Source: Tardiphaga sp. (GTDB lineage: Bacteria; Pseudomonadota; Alphaproteobacteria; Rhizobiales; Xanthobacteraceae). Taken from it: a DNA stretch of 50,261 bases. Where the stretch lies: assembly GCA_030147505.1 (NCBI GenBank), contig JASBVG010000012.1, forward strand, positions 1-50,261. The letters run 5' to 3'. The position numbers were made by a program, and so were the translations under genes. Below the pieces are notes generated by a model. The model was not told the DNA's origin, searched no databases, and worked only from the letters and a program-made list of their open reading frames with translations. Of this stretch, positions 28,525 to 36,538 are shown piece after piece. Positions within the stretch are counted from its first letter, which is position 1. Each line of letters starts with the position of its first letter.

Positions 28525-30000
28525 ATGGCGTCCATGCATCATCGCCCGGTTCCGGCATTCGGGCTCATCTTCCGCCACGAGCTGACGATCCTGCTGCGCG
28601 ACCGGACGCTGCCGATCGTCGGCATCATCCTGTCGCTGATGGTGCTTGGCGGCCTCTATGTCGGCATCACCCAGGCCCAGCAACGCGCGACGATGATTGC
28701 CGAGGTTGCCGGCCACGTTCAGAAAAAGCAGGCGGACAACGAGAAAACCCTGCAATCCGTGCTGGCCGGCAGGGAAGCGCTGGTGCCGTTCGGCAATCCC
28801 GCCAATCCCGCAGCCCTGGCCGGATCACTGGCGGGGCGCCATACCATCCTCCCGAATTCGGCACTGGCGGCGCTGGCGATCGGCCAGTCGGACATGGTCC
28901 CGAATTATTATCGCATCTCGTATCTGAGCAAAGTCCAGTTCATGTACGATACGGAGATCGAAAATCCGTGGAATCTGCTCAGCGGACATTTCGACCTGTC
29001 CTTCGTGATCGTCTTCGTGTTGCCGCTGCTGGTGATCGGCCTGTCCTTCAACATGCTGTCCGCCGAACGCGAGCAGGGAACGCTGCGCATGCTGTTCGCG
29101 CAGCCGATGTCGCTCGCCACGCTGATCGCGGCGAAAGTCGGCGCCCGCTATCTGGCCTTGCTCGCCATCGTCCTTCCGCTGCCGCCGATCGTGCTGCTCG
29201 CCGTTTTCCCGGCGACGCGAACGGCGGATGCGATGCTGTTCATGGCACTGTGGGCGGCGGTCGTGGCGAGCTACACTTTGTTCTGGTTCGCGCTTGCCGC
29301 ACTGGTCAACGCCTTCGGCCGGCCATCATCGACCAATGCACTGATCCTGATTTCCGGATGGACGTTGCTCGTCCTCATCCTGCCCATCGTCATGAACCTC
29401 CTCGTCGGCGCCATCGATCCGGCGCCATCCCGCACCGAGCTTGCGAGCCGCACCCGGGTCGTGACGGCAGACGCCCTGCGCGAATATGAGGACCTCTACA
29501 GCACGGACTATCGCTACACGTCCGATCCCGAAACGCTGGCGGTGAAGGACGGCCGCATCGAAGTGCCGGCGCGCATGCGTGCCTTCTTTCTGGCCAAGCA
29601 GCGCGTCGACGAACGCGTCGAACCGCTGCTGAACCAGTTCGATCGTCAGTTGCTGCAGCAGCAGAATCTGGTCGATACCATCGGCTTCCTGTCGCCGGCC
29701 ATTCTGGTCAACGAGGCGCTGAATCTCATCGCAGGCAACGACTCGCGCCGGTTTCTCGCATTCAAGAACCAGACCGAGGCATTTCATGGCACGTGGCGCG
29801 CATTCTTCGCGCCGCGGATCGATCGGGATCGCGCCACCACGATGGACGATTTGCGCGCATTGCCGACATGGCAATGGCGCGAACCATCATCGCAGGCAAC
29901 TGCATGGCGCATCTCGTCGCGTATCGCGTTGCTGCTCCTCGTCATCGCGCTGATCGCCGCGGTTGCCACATGGAAATTGCGGCGGGGCCAGATTGTCTGA
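28525..30000 (+). CDS. ABC-2 type permease, DUF3526-like (subunit 2)
   Basis: This 491-aa inner membrane protein starts at the ATG 1 nt after the permease 1 stop; the frame is open further upstream but overlaps permease 1. Its layout parallels subunit 1: an N-terminal helix (about 25-45), a soluble segment, then FDLSFVIVFVLPLLVIGLSFNMLSAEREQGTLRML with the same AEREQGTLR coupling motif, several helices, a second soluble region (about 305-455) and a final helix (about 465-485) ending in a basic tail. Together the two subunits form the membrane part of the ABC system. It lacks a clear terminator before the second riboswitch at 30118. Confidence 0.85.
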   Translation: MASMHHRPVPAFGLIFRHELTILLRDRTLPIVGIILSLMVLGGLYVGITQAQQRATMIAEVAGHVQKKQADNEKTLQSVLAGREALVPFGNPANPAALAGSLAGRHTILPNSALAALAIGQSDMVPNYYRISYLSKVQFMYDTEIENPWNLLSGHFDLSFVIVFVLPLLVIGLSFNMLSAEREQGTLRMLFAQPMSLATLIAAKVGARYLALLAIVLPLPPIVLLAVFPATRTADAMLFMALWAAVVASYTLFWFALAALVNAFGRPSSTNALILISGWTLLVLILPIVMNLLVGAIDPAPSRTELASRTRVVTADALREYEDLYSTDYRYTSDPETLAVKDGRIEVPARMRAFFLAKQRVDERVEPLLNQFDRQLLQQQNLVDTIGFLSPAILVNEALNLIAGNDSRRFLAFKNQTEAFHGTWRAFFAPRIDRDRATTMDDLRALPTWQWREPSSQATAWRISSRIALLLLVIALIAAVATWKLRRGQIV

Positions 30001-30081
30001 CCTCTCACGGAAAGCCGCTTGCGACATGATGCAGAATTCCAACACACCGCTGCAAAGCGGCAGCCACGGCCGCCCACGTAT

Positions 30082-30111
30082 TTGACACATTCCAGACTTT
30101 CACCCTAACGT
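30082..30111 (+). promoter_or_regulatory. Probable promoter of the second B12-riboswitch transcript
   Basis: TTGACA (30082-30087) lies 18 nt before TAACGT (30106-30111), a partial -10, and exactly 36 nt before the P1 stem of riboswitch 2, matching the first copy. Confidence 0.5.
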
Positions 30112-30117
30112 GATCGC

Positions 30118-30298
30118 GACGGTGCCCTTCGGGGACCAAAAGGGAATGCGGTGAGGCCCGCGCAACACTTGTTGTGCGAACCGATTCCGCGGCTGCCCCC
30201 GCAACTGTAAGCGGCGAGCCTGCGCCACATGCCACTGGGCCCCCAGCCTGGGAAGGCGGCGACGAGGCTTTGACCCGCGAGCCAGGAGACCTGCCGTC
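30118..30298 (+). ncRNA. Cobalamin riboswitch 2
   Basis: It has the same consensus blocks as copy 1 (AAAGGGAATGCGGTG, GGCTGCCCCCGCAACTG, CCACATGCCACTGGG, CTGGGAAGGCGGCG, GAGCCAGGAGACCTGCCGTC). P1 is GACGG (30118-30122) with CCGTC (30294-30298). The variable arms differ (GGCCCGCGCAACACTTGTTGTGCG in place of the shorter arm of copy 1). The identical 79-nt block (30271-30349) shared with copy 1 includes the leader beyond the aptamer. It precedes the second TonB receptor by 121 nt. Confidence 0.95.
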
Positions 30299-30419
30299 AG
30301 TCGTGGTCACACGCGAGCACATTGGGCGGGGTGTCCTGGTGGAAGTCGAGTTGCGTTCGTAAGGACTGCAAGGCGACTTGGTTTGCGGTGACGTGCCACG
30401 TTATCGCGAGTCCTTTTTG

Positions 30420-32696
30420 ATGACCTCCGCTCTCTCTTCCAAATCGAAGCGCCGTCGCTTTCTCTTCTCCGCTGCCCTGTCATGCCTGCTACTTCCTGCT
30501 GAAGGCTGGACGCAGGAAGCCCGGCCAAGCCGGACGCTTGACGCCGTCGTCGTACAGCCATCGGCCGCGCCGCAACGTGCACGCCGTGCGACCAATGGCA
30601 ACGCAACGCGTGCCGCACGCACACGCCCCCAGCGCAATGTTGCGACGACGACTGCCGCACCGGTTGCGACATCCACCGGCCCGGCCTTCGCTGCACCGAC
30701 GCTCAATCTCACTGGCGCCAGCACCGCGGGCAGCCGTCTTGGCCTGACGCGTTTGCAGACGCCTGCAAGCGTGGAAGTGATCTCTGCAGAGACCATGGCC
30801 GAACGCGGTCAGCAGAACTTTCTCGATGCGGTGACTCAGAACGCCATCGGCTTCACGGCTGCACCGTCACCCGGCAATGGCGGCATCGCCTTGAATGCCC
30901 GCGGCTTCACCGGCAACGGCTCGGTCATGACGCTGTATGACGGGACGCAGCTCGCCATCGGTGCCGGGACCGTAACCTTCCCGTTCGACACATGGTCGGC
31001 CGAGCGTATCGAGGTGCTGCACGGTCCCGCCTCAGTCATGTATGGCGCGGGCGCCGTGGGCGGCGCCGTCAATGTGGTGACCAAGCTGCCGACCTGGATT
31101 CCGTTCAATCAGGCCGAGATGTCGCTCGACAGCAACATGACCCGCCGCATCGCCGTCGACAGCGGCGGCCCCGTGAGCAAGGACGTCGCCTACCGCATCT
31201 CCGCCACCGGCAACATGTCGGACGGCTGGATCGATCGCGACAACAACTCCAATGTCGCGATCCATGCGGCGGTTCAGATCAAGCAGACCGAGGACATCAC
31301 CTGGACGCTCTCGACCGACTATGGTGACCGTAGCCCATCGCGCTATTACGGCGCGCCGCTGATCAATGGCCGACTCGATGAATCGCTGCGCTTCAAGAAC
31401 TACAATGTAGGCGACAGCGTCATTCGCTACCAGGACAGCTTCAGCCAGGTGAAGACCGAGTGGCAGGTCACCGACGCCATCTCGGTCCGCAATACGCTGT
31501 ACTATCTCGACACCGCGCGGCACTGGAAGAATGTGGAGAATTTCACCTATAGCCCTACGACCGGTCTGATCAACCGCTCGAGCTATCTGGAAATCTTTCA
31601 CAATGAGCAGCAACTCGGCGACCGCATGGACGCGACCTTCCGCGGCCATCTGTTCGGCATGAAGAACGAGTTCCTGGCCGGCTTCGATGTCTCGCGCACC
31701 AGCTTCTCGCCCTATCTGATCAACTCGCCGGGCAATACGGCGAGCTCGTCGGTCAATCCGTACAATCCTATCCCGGGCTCATATTTCTCGACGGTACCGA
31801 CCCAGGCCACGTTCGGCAGCCTCGCCAATCAGGTGTCGTTCTTCGCAGAAGACCGCCTGTCGATCACCGATCAACTGTCGCTGGTAGCCGGCATCCGCCA
31901 GGACGAACCGACCATCATCCGCACCGACTATCTGAGCTCCGCCAGCAGCTATGAGAGGTCGTTCTCCAAGACCACGTGGCGCGCCGGCGCGGTATATGAA
32001 CCAATCAAGAATCTCGCTTTCTACGGTCAGTACAGCACTGCGGTCGATCCGGTCGGCGGCCTGCTCTCCCTGTCCTTCGGCAACCGCAATTACGACCTCG
32101 CTACCGGCAAGCAGGCCGAAATCGGCGTCAAGCAATCGTTCTGGGGTGGCCGCGGCGAATGGACTCTCGCCGCCTACGACATCGTGAAGAACAACCTGCT
32201 GGCTCGCGATCCGATCAACCCCACCATCGTCACGCAGGTCGGCCAGCAATCGTCACGCGGCATCGAGGCCTCTGTCGGCTTCGTGCTCGACTACGGCTGG
32301 CGCATCGACGCCAACACCACGTTCCTGCGTGCGAAATACGACGACAACCTGCAGCCGGTCGGCAACAGCTTCGTCAATTATGCCGGCAATGTGCCGACCA
32401 ATGTGCCGCAAAACATCTCGAACATCTGGGCGACCTGGGCTTTCGCGCCGAACTGGTCGGCCAATGCGGGTGTGCAGATTGTCGGCAAGCGTTATGCCGA
32501 CATTGCGAATACGGTGGAGATGCCGGCCTATAACGTGGTCAATGCCGGCGTGCAGTGGAAGCCGGACCTCAACACCACGGTATCGTTCCGCGTCTACAAC
32601 CTGTTCGACACGGTCTATGCGACATCCGGCAACGCTACACAGTGGCTGCTCGGCATGCCACGCACGGCGCAGCTCGCAGTGAATGTGAAGTTCTGA
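30420..32696 (+). CDS. TonB-dependent outer membrane receptor 2, under a cobalamin riboswitch
   Basis: The 758-aa paralogue of receptor 1 has a signal peptide (about 1-31, RRRFLFSAALSCLLLP then GWTQ), TonB box TLDAVVVQP (39-47), the same Ala/Arg-rich linker, a plug starting LGLTRLQTPASVEVISAETM, RIEVLHGPASVMYGAGAVGGAVNVVTK, and a barrel ending LAVNVKF. Long blocks are identical between the two receptors, while extracellular-loop regions such as 425-450 differ, hinting at different ligands. The ATG at 30420 is favoured because it aligns with receptor 1. The PepSY gene begins 3 nt after its stop. Confidence 0.92.
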   Translation: MTSALSSKSKRRRFLFSAALSCLLLPAEGWTQEARPSRTLDAVVVQPSAAPQRARRATNGNATRAARTRPQRNVATTTAAPVATSTGPAFAAPTLNLTGASTAGSRLGLTRLQTPASVEVISAETMAERGQQNFLDAVTQNAIGFTAAPSPGNGGIALNARGFTGNGSVMTLYDGTQLAIGAGTVTFPFDTWSAERIEVLHGPASVMYGAGAVGGAVNVVTKLPTWIPFNQAEMSLDSNMTRRIAVDSGGPVSKDVAYRISATGNMSDGWIDRDNNSNVAIHAAVQIKQTEDITWTLSTDYGDRSPSRYYGAPLINGRLDESLRFKNYNVGDSVIRYQDSFSQVKTEWQVTDAISVRNTLYYLDTARHWKNVENFTYSPTTGLINRSSYLEIFHNEQQLGDRMDATFRGHLFGMKNEFLAGFDVSRTSFSPYLINSPGNTASSSVNPYNPIPGSYFSTVPTQATFGSLANQVSFFAEDRLSITDQLSLVAGIRQDEPTIIRTDYLSSASSYERSFSKTTWRAGAVYEPIKNLAFYGQYSTAVDPVGGLLSLSFGNRNYDLATGKQAEIGVKQSFWGGRGEWTLAAYDIVKNNLLARDPINPTIVTQVGQQSSRGIEASVGFVLDYGWRIDANTTFLRAKYDDNLQPVGNSFVNYAGNVPTNVPQNISNIWATWAFAPNWSANAGVQIVGKRYADIANTVEMPAYNVVNAGVQWKPDLNTTVSFRVYNLFDTVYATSGNATQWLLGMPRTAQLAVNVKF

Positions 32697-32699
32697 CCC

Positions 32700-34145
32700 G
32701 TGGCGTTTCGCCTCAAACGAAAGCTCCGGCAGTGGCTGTATCTCACCCACCGCTGGATCGGCATCGTCACCTGCCTGTTCTTCGCCATGTGGTTCATCTC
32801 TGGCGTGGTGATGATGTATGTCGCCTTCCCGGGCCTCTCCGACAAAGAGAGGTTGGCGGCGCTGCCAGAACTCGCATGGGAGAAAGTAAGGCTTTCTCCC
32901 GATGATGCGATGAAAGTCGCCGGCAGCACGCGCTATCCGCGCGAATTGCGATTGACGATGCTCGCGGATGAGCCGGTGTATCGGCTGAGCGACTGGGGCG
33001 GCAAGCGACAAACAATCTCCGCCGTCGATAGCCGATCGATCGCTGATATTTCCGAACGGCAAGCACTTGCGGTTGCCGCGCATCATCCCGCGAGCAAATC
33101 CCCGCGCCTCGAGGAGATGATCGACCGCGATCAATGGAGTGTCGTCGCGCGCTACGATCCGCTGCGCCCGTTCTATCTCATCGATCTCGGAGATGACGCG
33201 AGTACAAAGCTCTACGTCTCATCCCGTTCTGGCGAGGTCGCACTCGATACGAATCGGCGCGAACGCATCTGGAACTGGCTCGGCTCGATCCCGCACTGGA
33301 TTTATCCGACAATTCTTCGCAAGGACGGCGCGCTATGGCGGCAGGTGATCCTGTGGTCGTCCGGCATCTGCCTCGTCGTCGGCATCACCGGAATCTGGAT
33401 CGGCATCCTGCGCATGCGCCTGAAGCGGCGTTATGCGAACGGAAATATAACGCCCTATCGCGGCTGGATGGCCTGGCACCATGTCACCGGCCTGATCGCC
33501 GGCATTTTTATCCTGACCTGGATGTTCTCCGGCTGGCTGTCAGTCAATCCCGGCCAATATTTCTCAGATCGCAACACGACGCGAGAAATGCTGCAGCGCT
33601 ACATGGGTCATGATGCACCGACGATCGCAGCAAAATTGCCTGCGGCGCAATCCGGAGTGGTGGAAGCGCGCTTTGTCTGGATCGATGGCACCCCACTGAC
33701 GATTACGAAATCTCGTAATGGCATGCAGACGGTGCTGGATGCGGCGACCGGCGCTGCCGCTGTGCTGCCACAAGACCGCCTCCGGACTGCCGCAGCAAAA
33801 CTGCTCCCGAACGCGCAAATAACGGCACAAATCGAGCTGAAAACCTACGATTCCTACTGGTACGCCCATCACCGCGAGCGCGAATTGCCAGTGCTGCGCG
33901 CGATCTTCAACGACGATGCGCAGACCTGGATTCACATCAGCCCCATCACCGGCGACATCGTCGGTCAGGCGGATGCGAGTCGGCGCAGCTATCGCTGGCT
34001 GTTCAACGCCCTGCACAGCCTCGATTTCCAGCTGCTGCTGAAATATCGTCCGGTCTGGGACATCGTGGTGATCCTGCTGTCGATCCTCGGCACCGTCGTC
34101 TCGATCAGCGGCGTCGTGATTGGCTGGCGTTATCTCAGACGCTAG
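32700..34145 (+). CDS. PepSY-associated transmembrane protein
   Basis: This 481-aa inner membrane protein starts at a GTG 3 nt after the receptor stop, so it is translationally coupled. Helix 1 (about 13-41) carries LTHRWIGIVTC with His17. Further helices lie near 215-235, 259-280 (AWHHVTGLIAGIFIL, two adjacent His) and 455-475. Large periplasmic PepSY-like regions lie between them. Such proteins accompany siderophore receptors and are proposed or shown in some cases (FoxB, PiuB and FegB types) to reduce metal chelates with electrons from the membrane. Here it suggests reductive release of a metal, or reduction of a corrinoid, brought in by receptor 2. The stop overlaps that of the next gene. 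Confidence 0.87.
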   Translation: MAFRLKRKLRQWLYLTHRWIGIVTCLFFAMWFISGVVMMYVAFPGLSDKERLAALPELAWEKVRLSPDDAMKVAGSTRYPRELRLTMLADEPVYRLSDWGGKRQTISAVDSRSIADISERQALAVAAHHPASKSPRLEEMIDRDQWSVVARYDPLRPFYLIDLGDDASTKLYVSSRSGEVALDTNRRERIWNWLGSIPHWIYPTILRKDGALWRQVILWSSGICLVVGITGIWIGILRMRLKRRYANGNITPYRGWMAWHHVTGLIAGIFILTWMFSGWLSVNPGQYFSDRNTTREMLQRYMGHDAPTIAAKLPAAQSGVVEARFVWIDGTPLTITKSRNGMQTVLDAATGAAAVLPQDRLRTAAAKLLPNAQITAQIELKTYDSYWYAHHRERELPVLRAIFNDDAQTWIHISPITGDIVGQADASRRSYRWLFNALHSLDFQLLLKYRPVWDIVVILLSILGTVVSISGVVIGWRYLRR

Positions 34146-35584
34146 ACCGCCAGCGGTCGCGGCAATTGCCGCGCAGGCTCGGGCGGCGCCATGCCGATCA
34201 GCGCCTTGCGATCGGCGACGGCGTTGTGGAATTGCTCGAGCGCGATGTTGAAGGCCGTCAGCGTGCCCTCCTGAATCGCGCCGTGCTCGTAGCATGTGAG
34301 CGTATCGCGCAGGATGCCATCGGCTTCGGCCTGCATGCTGTCGAGTTCTTCGAGAGAGTCGCATTTGCGCGCGAGCGCGATCATGTCCAGCAGGCGGTCG
34401 CGCTGCGAGACATTCACGTTGCGTTCGTCGCGGCGGAAATAGCTCGCGAACCACGCGCCTGCGGAGCCCATGGCCGAGAGGCCCATCAGACTCCACCAGA
34501 TGTAATCGCTGTAGCGATCGAGGAAGGTCTTTTCCTCACCATCGACATAGGCCGCAGCGCCCGGATGGGCGGGAATCACCGCGTCCTTGTCGGTGTCGGG
34601 CGTCTCGATTTTCGCTGCGAGAGGAAAATCATTGATGATCTGCTGGCGGACCGCAAACAACTGCCGCGTCAACGCCGCGACCGTGACGTCCGAGAGGCCC
34701 TGCCGCGCCACGATGTGATGCGAGAAACTAATGGTCTTCACGTCGTCATCCGGGCGCGCCGGCGCGCCGCCGAAGGTACCGGCCGGAATTTCCGAAGACT
34801 CATAGACCGGATAGTTCTGCGCGATGGCATCCGCGGAATCGATGGCGAGGAAGGTCGGCGCACCGCCATCGCGTGTCGAGGACTGGATCGCATCGCCGGT
34901 GATCTTGCTGTTGACGGGACCCGCTGCGAGGAAGGCATCGACCTTCTGGTCCTTGATCGCATCGCCGACATCCGCCACCGAGAACTGCGTCACCGCCACC
35001 TTGGCCGGATCGACGCCATACTGGCGCAGGATCACATTCAGCAAATTGACATTGGCCTGGGTCTTGCCGATCACGCCGATGCGCTTGCCGGCGAGTTCGG
35101 AGATCTTGGTGATCTTCGCCGCCGCCTTCTTGCCTCGGACACCCTTGGCGGCCGGGGGCACCCACATCACGACGACATTCTTGCGCAGCACCGCGACGGC
35201 CCGCGCGTTCTTTGGCACAGTTAGGTCACCGCGAATCACGGCGAGATCGGCTTTGCCGTCGGCCAATGCCTGCGCACTGGCCGTGGCGCCATCGGTGATC
35301 TGTGGTCGCAGTCGCACCGAGCGATGATCGCGCGAGAAGGCCTGCACCAGCGCCTGCACGACCTTGACGTCGTCGCTGTTTTGCGGACCTACCGCTATCT
35401 TCAGCGGTACCGGCTTCATGGCAAAGTAGTAAGCGCCGGCCACGGCGGCGACGATGGCGAGCGTGCCCGCCAGCGTGATCAACGTCATCTTGCGCCGGAC
35501 CGAACGCGGCGACGGCAGCCCGACCGGTCCGACGACCTCGGGTCCATCCGCCATCGATCTCGAAAACAGGCGCTTCAAATCCAT
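34142..35584 (-). CDS. TAXI-family (TRAP-associated) solute-binding protein, membrane-anchored
   Basis: The 480-aa protein has an N-terminal membrane segment (about 33-53), a periplasmic TAXI/NMT1-like ligand-binding domain (about 60-390) beginning PLKIAVGPQNSDDVKVVQAL, a second hydrophobic helix (WWSLMGLSAMGSAGAWFASYF) and a cytoplasmic tail with helical acidic stretches. TAXI proteins normally deliver ligand to a fused TRAP permease, but no TRAP membrane gene is nearby. The start at MDLKRLFSRS (35584) is chosen over 35650. Its TAG overlaps the TAG of the PepSY gene in a CTAG. The ligand is unknown. Confidence 0.82.
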   Translation of the reverse strand: MDLKRLFSRSMADGPEVVGPVGLPSPRSVRRKMTLITLAGTLAIVAAVAGAYYFAMKPVPLKIAVGPQNSDDVKVVQALVQAFSRDHRSVRLRPQITDGATASAQALADGKADLAVIRGDLTVPKNARAVAVLRKNVVVMWVPPAAKGVRGKKAAAKITKISELAGKRIGVIGKTQANVNLLNVILRQYGVDPAKVAVTQFSVADVGDAIKDQKVDAFLAAGPVNSKITGDAIQSSTRDGGAPTFLAIDSADAIAQNYPVYESSEIPAGTFGGAPARPDDDVKTISFSHHIVARQGLSDVTVAALTRQLFAVRQQIINDFPLAAKIETPDTDKDAVIPAHPGAAAYVDGEEKTFLDRYSDYIWWSLMGLSAMGSAGAWFASYFRRDERNVNVSQRDRLLDMIALARKCDSLEELDSMQAEADGILRDTLTCYEHGAIQEGTLTAFNIALEQFHNAVADRKALIGMAPPEPARQLPRPLAV

Positions 35585-35769
35585 TGTCACCAAAGTGGGT
35601 TGGAGCCACAGTCTAGCAAAGTTCCCGCGTGCCCGTCCGTTCCGCCTCAAGCATGGTTACCGGAGCGCGTGGTTATCCAATTGATCGGCATTGCCGCCTT
35701 AATTGTGGCATGGATCCCGATTGTGGGCGTGCGCGTTGAGATAAAGTTCAGGTGAAGCAGGAGGTTGCC

Positions 35770-36072
35770 ATGGTGGAGCGGCTATCGGCGGAAGGGCGCA
35801 AGGCGGCGCTGAGCGCGCTGCCCGACTGGAGCGACGTCGCGGGCCGGGACGCCATTGCGCGAACATTTACCTTCAAGGATTTCAGCGAGGCCTTCGGCTT
35901 CATGGCACGGGTCGCGCTGATCGCCGAGAAGCGTGATCACCACCCGGAATGGCGCAATGTCTACAAGACTGTGGAAGTGGTGCTGAGCACTCACGATGCC
36001 GATGGGTTGACGCAAAAGGACATCGATCTGGCGAAGGTGATGGATGCGATCGCGGGGCAACTCAGCACCTGA
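35770..36072 (+). CDS. Pterin-4a-carbinolamine dehydratase
   Basis: The 100-aa enzyme dehydrates 4a-hydroxytetrahydrobiopterin and recycles the cofactor of aromatic amino acid hydroxylases. The catalytic motif is DHHPEW (H57, H58, P59) with the conserved His75 in [12 protein letters not shown], and the length is standard. A perfect AGGAGG (35759-35764) 5 nt before the ATG at 35770 fixes the start. An upstream in-frame GTG at 35752 would place the SD within the coding sequence. No phenylalanine hydroxylase gene is in the window. Isolated copies are common and may have other roles. Confidence 0.93.
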   Translation: MVERLSAEGRKAALSALPDWSDVAGRDAIARTFTFKDFSEAFGFMARVALIAEKRDHHPEWRNVYKTVEVVLSTHDADGLTQKDIDLAKVMDAIAGQLST

Positions 36073-36149
36073 CGATTGTCATTCGTTGCAGAGTGCGACC
36101 TCCGACACCATCTGAAGTGCGTATGACCTGGCACCGAGGAACCTTGCCA

Positions 36150-36533
36150 ATGGCCACCGAACACAGCGTGGGGTTTGAACCGGCCGACCGGCTGGCGCAG
36201 GACCGCGAAAGCGTTCGCAAGCAGTTCTGGCGCAAGCTGAAGCGGCTGGCCGTGAAGCTGCCCTTCATGGAAGACCTGCTCGCGGCCTATTACTGCGCCT
36301 TCGACCGGCAGACGCCCCGCCATGTGCAGGCGGCGCTGCTGGGCGCACTCGCTTATTTCGTCCTGCCGTTTGACTTCGTGCCGGATGTGCTGCCGATCCT
36401 CGGCTTCGGAGACGACGCCGCGATCCTCGCGACAGCGCTGCGCATGGTGGCGACGCATATCAATGAGGATCATCGCGAGGCCGCGCGACGTGCAATCGCG
36501 CGCGGCCTTAGTGAGGAGCCAGACGAGGGCTGA
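36150..36533 (+). CDS. YkvA family protein (DUF1232)
   Basis: The 127-aa protein contains the DUF1232 core ALLGALAYFVLPFDFVPDVLPILGFGDDAAIL (about 62-93), a short hydrophobic hairpin of the YkvA family. The start at 36150 is supported by GAGGA about 9 nt upstream and the LPMATEHS context; an in-frame ATG also exists at 36123. The function is unknown. It lies 77 nt after the pterin dehydratase. Confidence 0.82.
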   Translation: MATEHSVGFEPADRLAQDRESVRKQFWRKLKRLAVKLPFMEDLLAAYYCAFDRQTPRHVQAALLGALAYFVLPFDFVPDVLPILGFGDDAAILATALRMVATHINEDHREAARRAIARGLSEEPDEG

Positions 36534-36538
36534 TCCGC

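Noticed and set aside
26414..30000. Reading the ABC genes as nosF/nosY of nitrous oxide reductase maturation
   Set aside because: The permease type is similar, but no nosZ, nosD or nosL gene is nearby, and the context is B12 riboswitch and TonB receptors.
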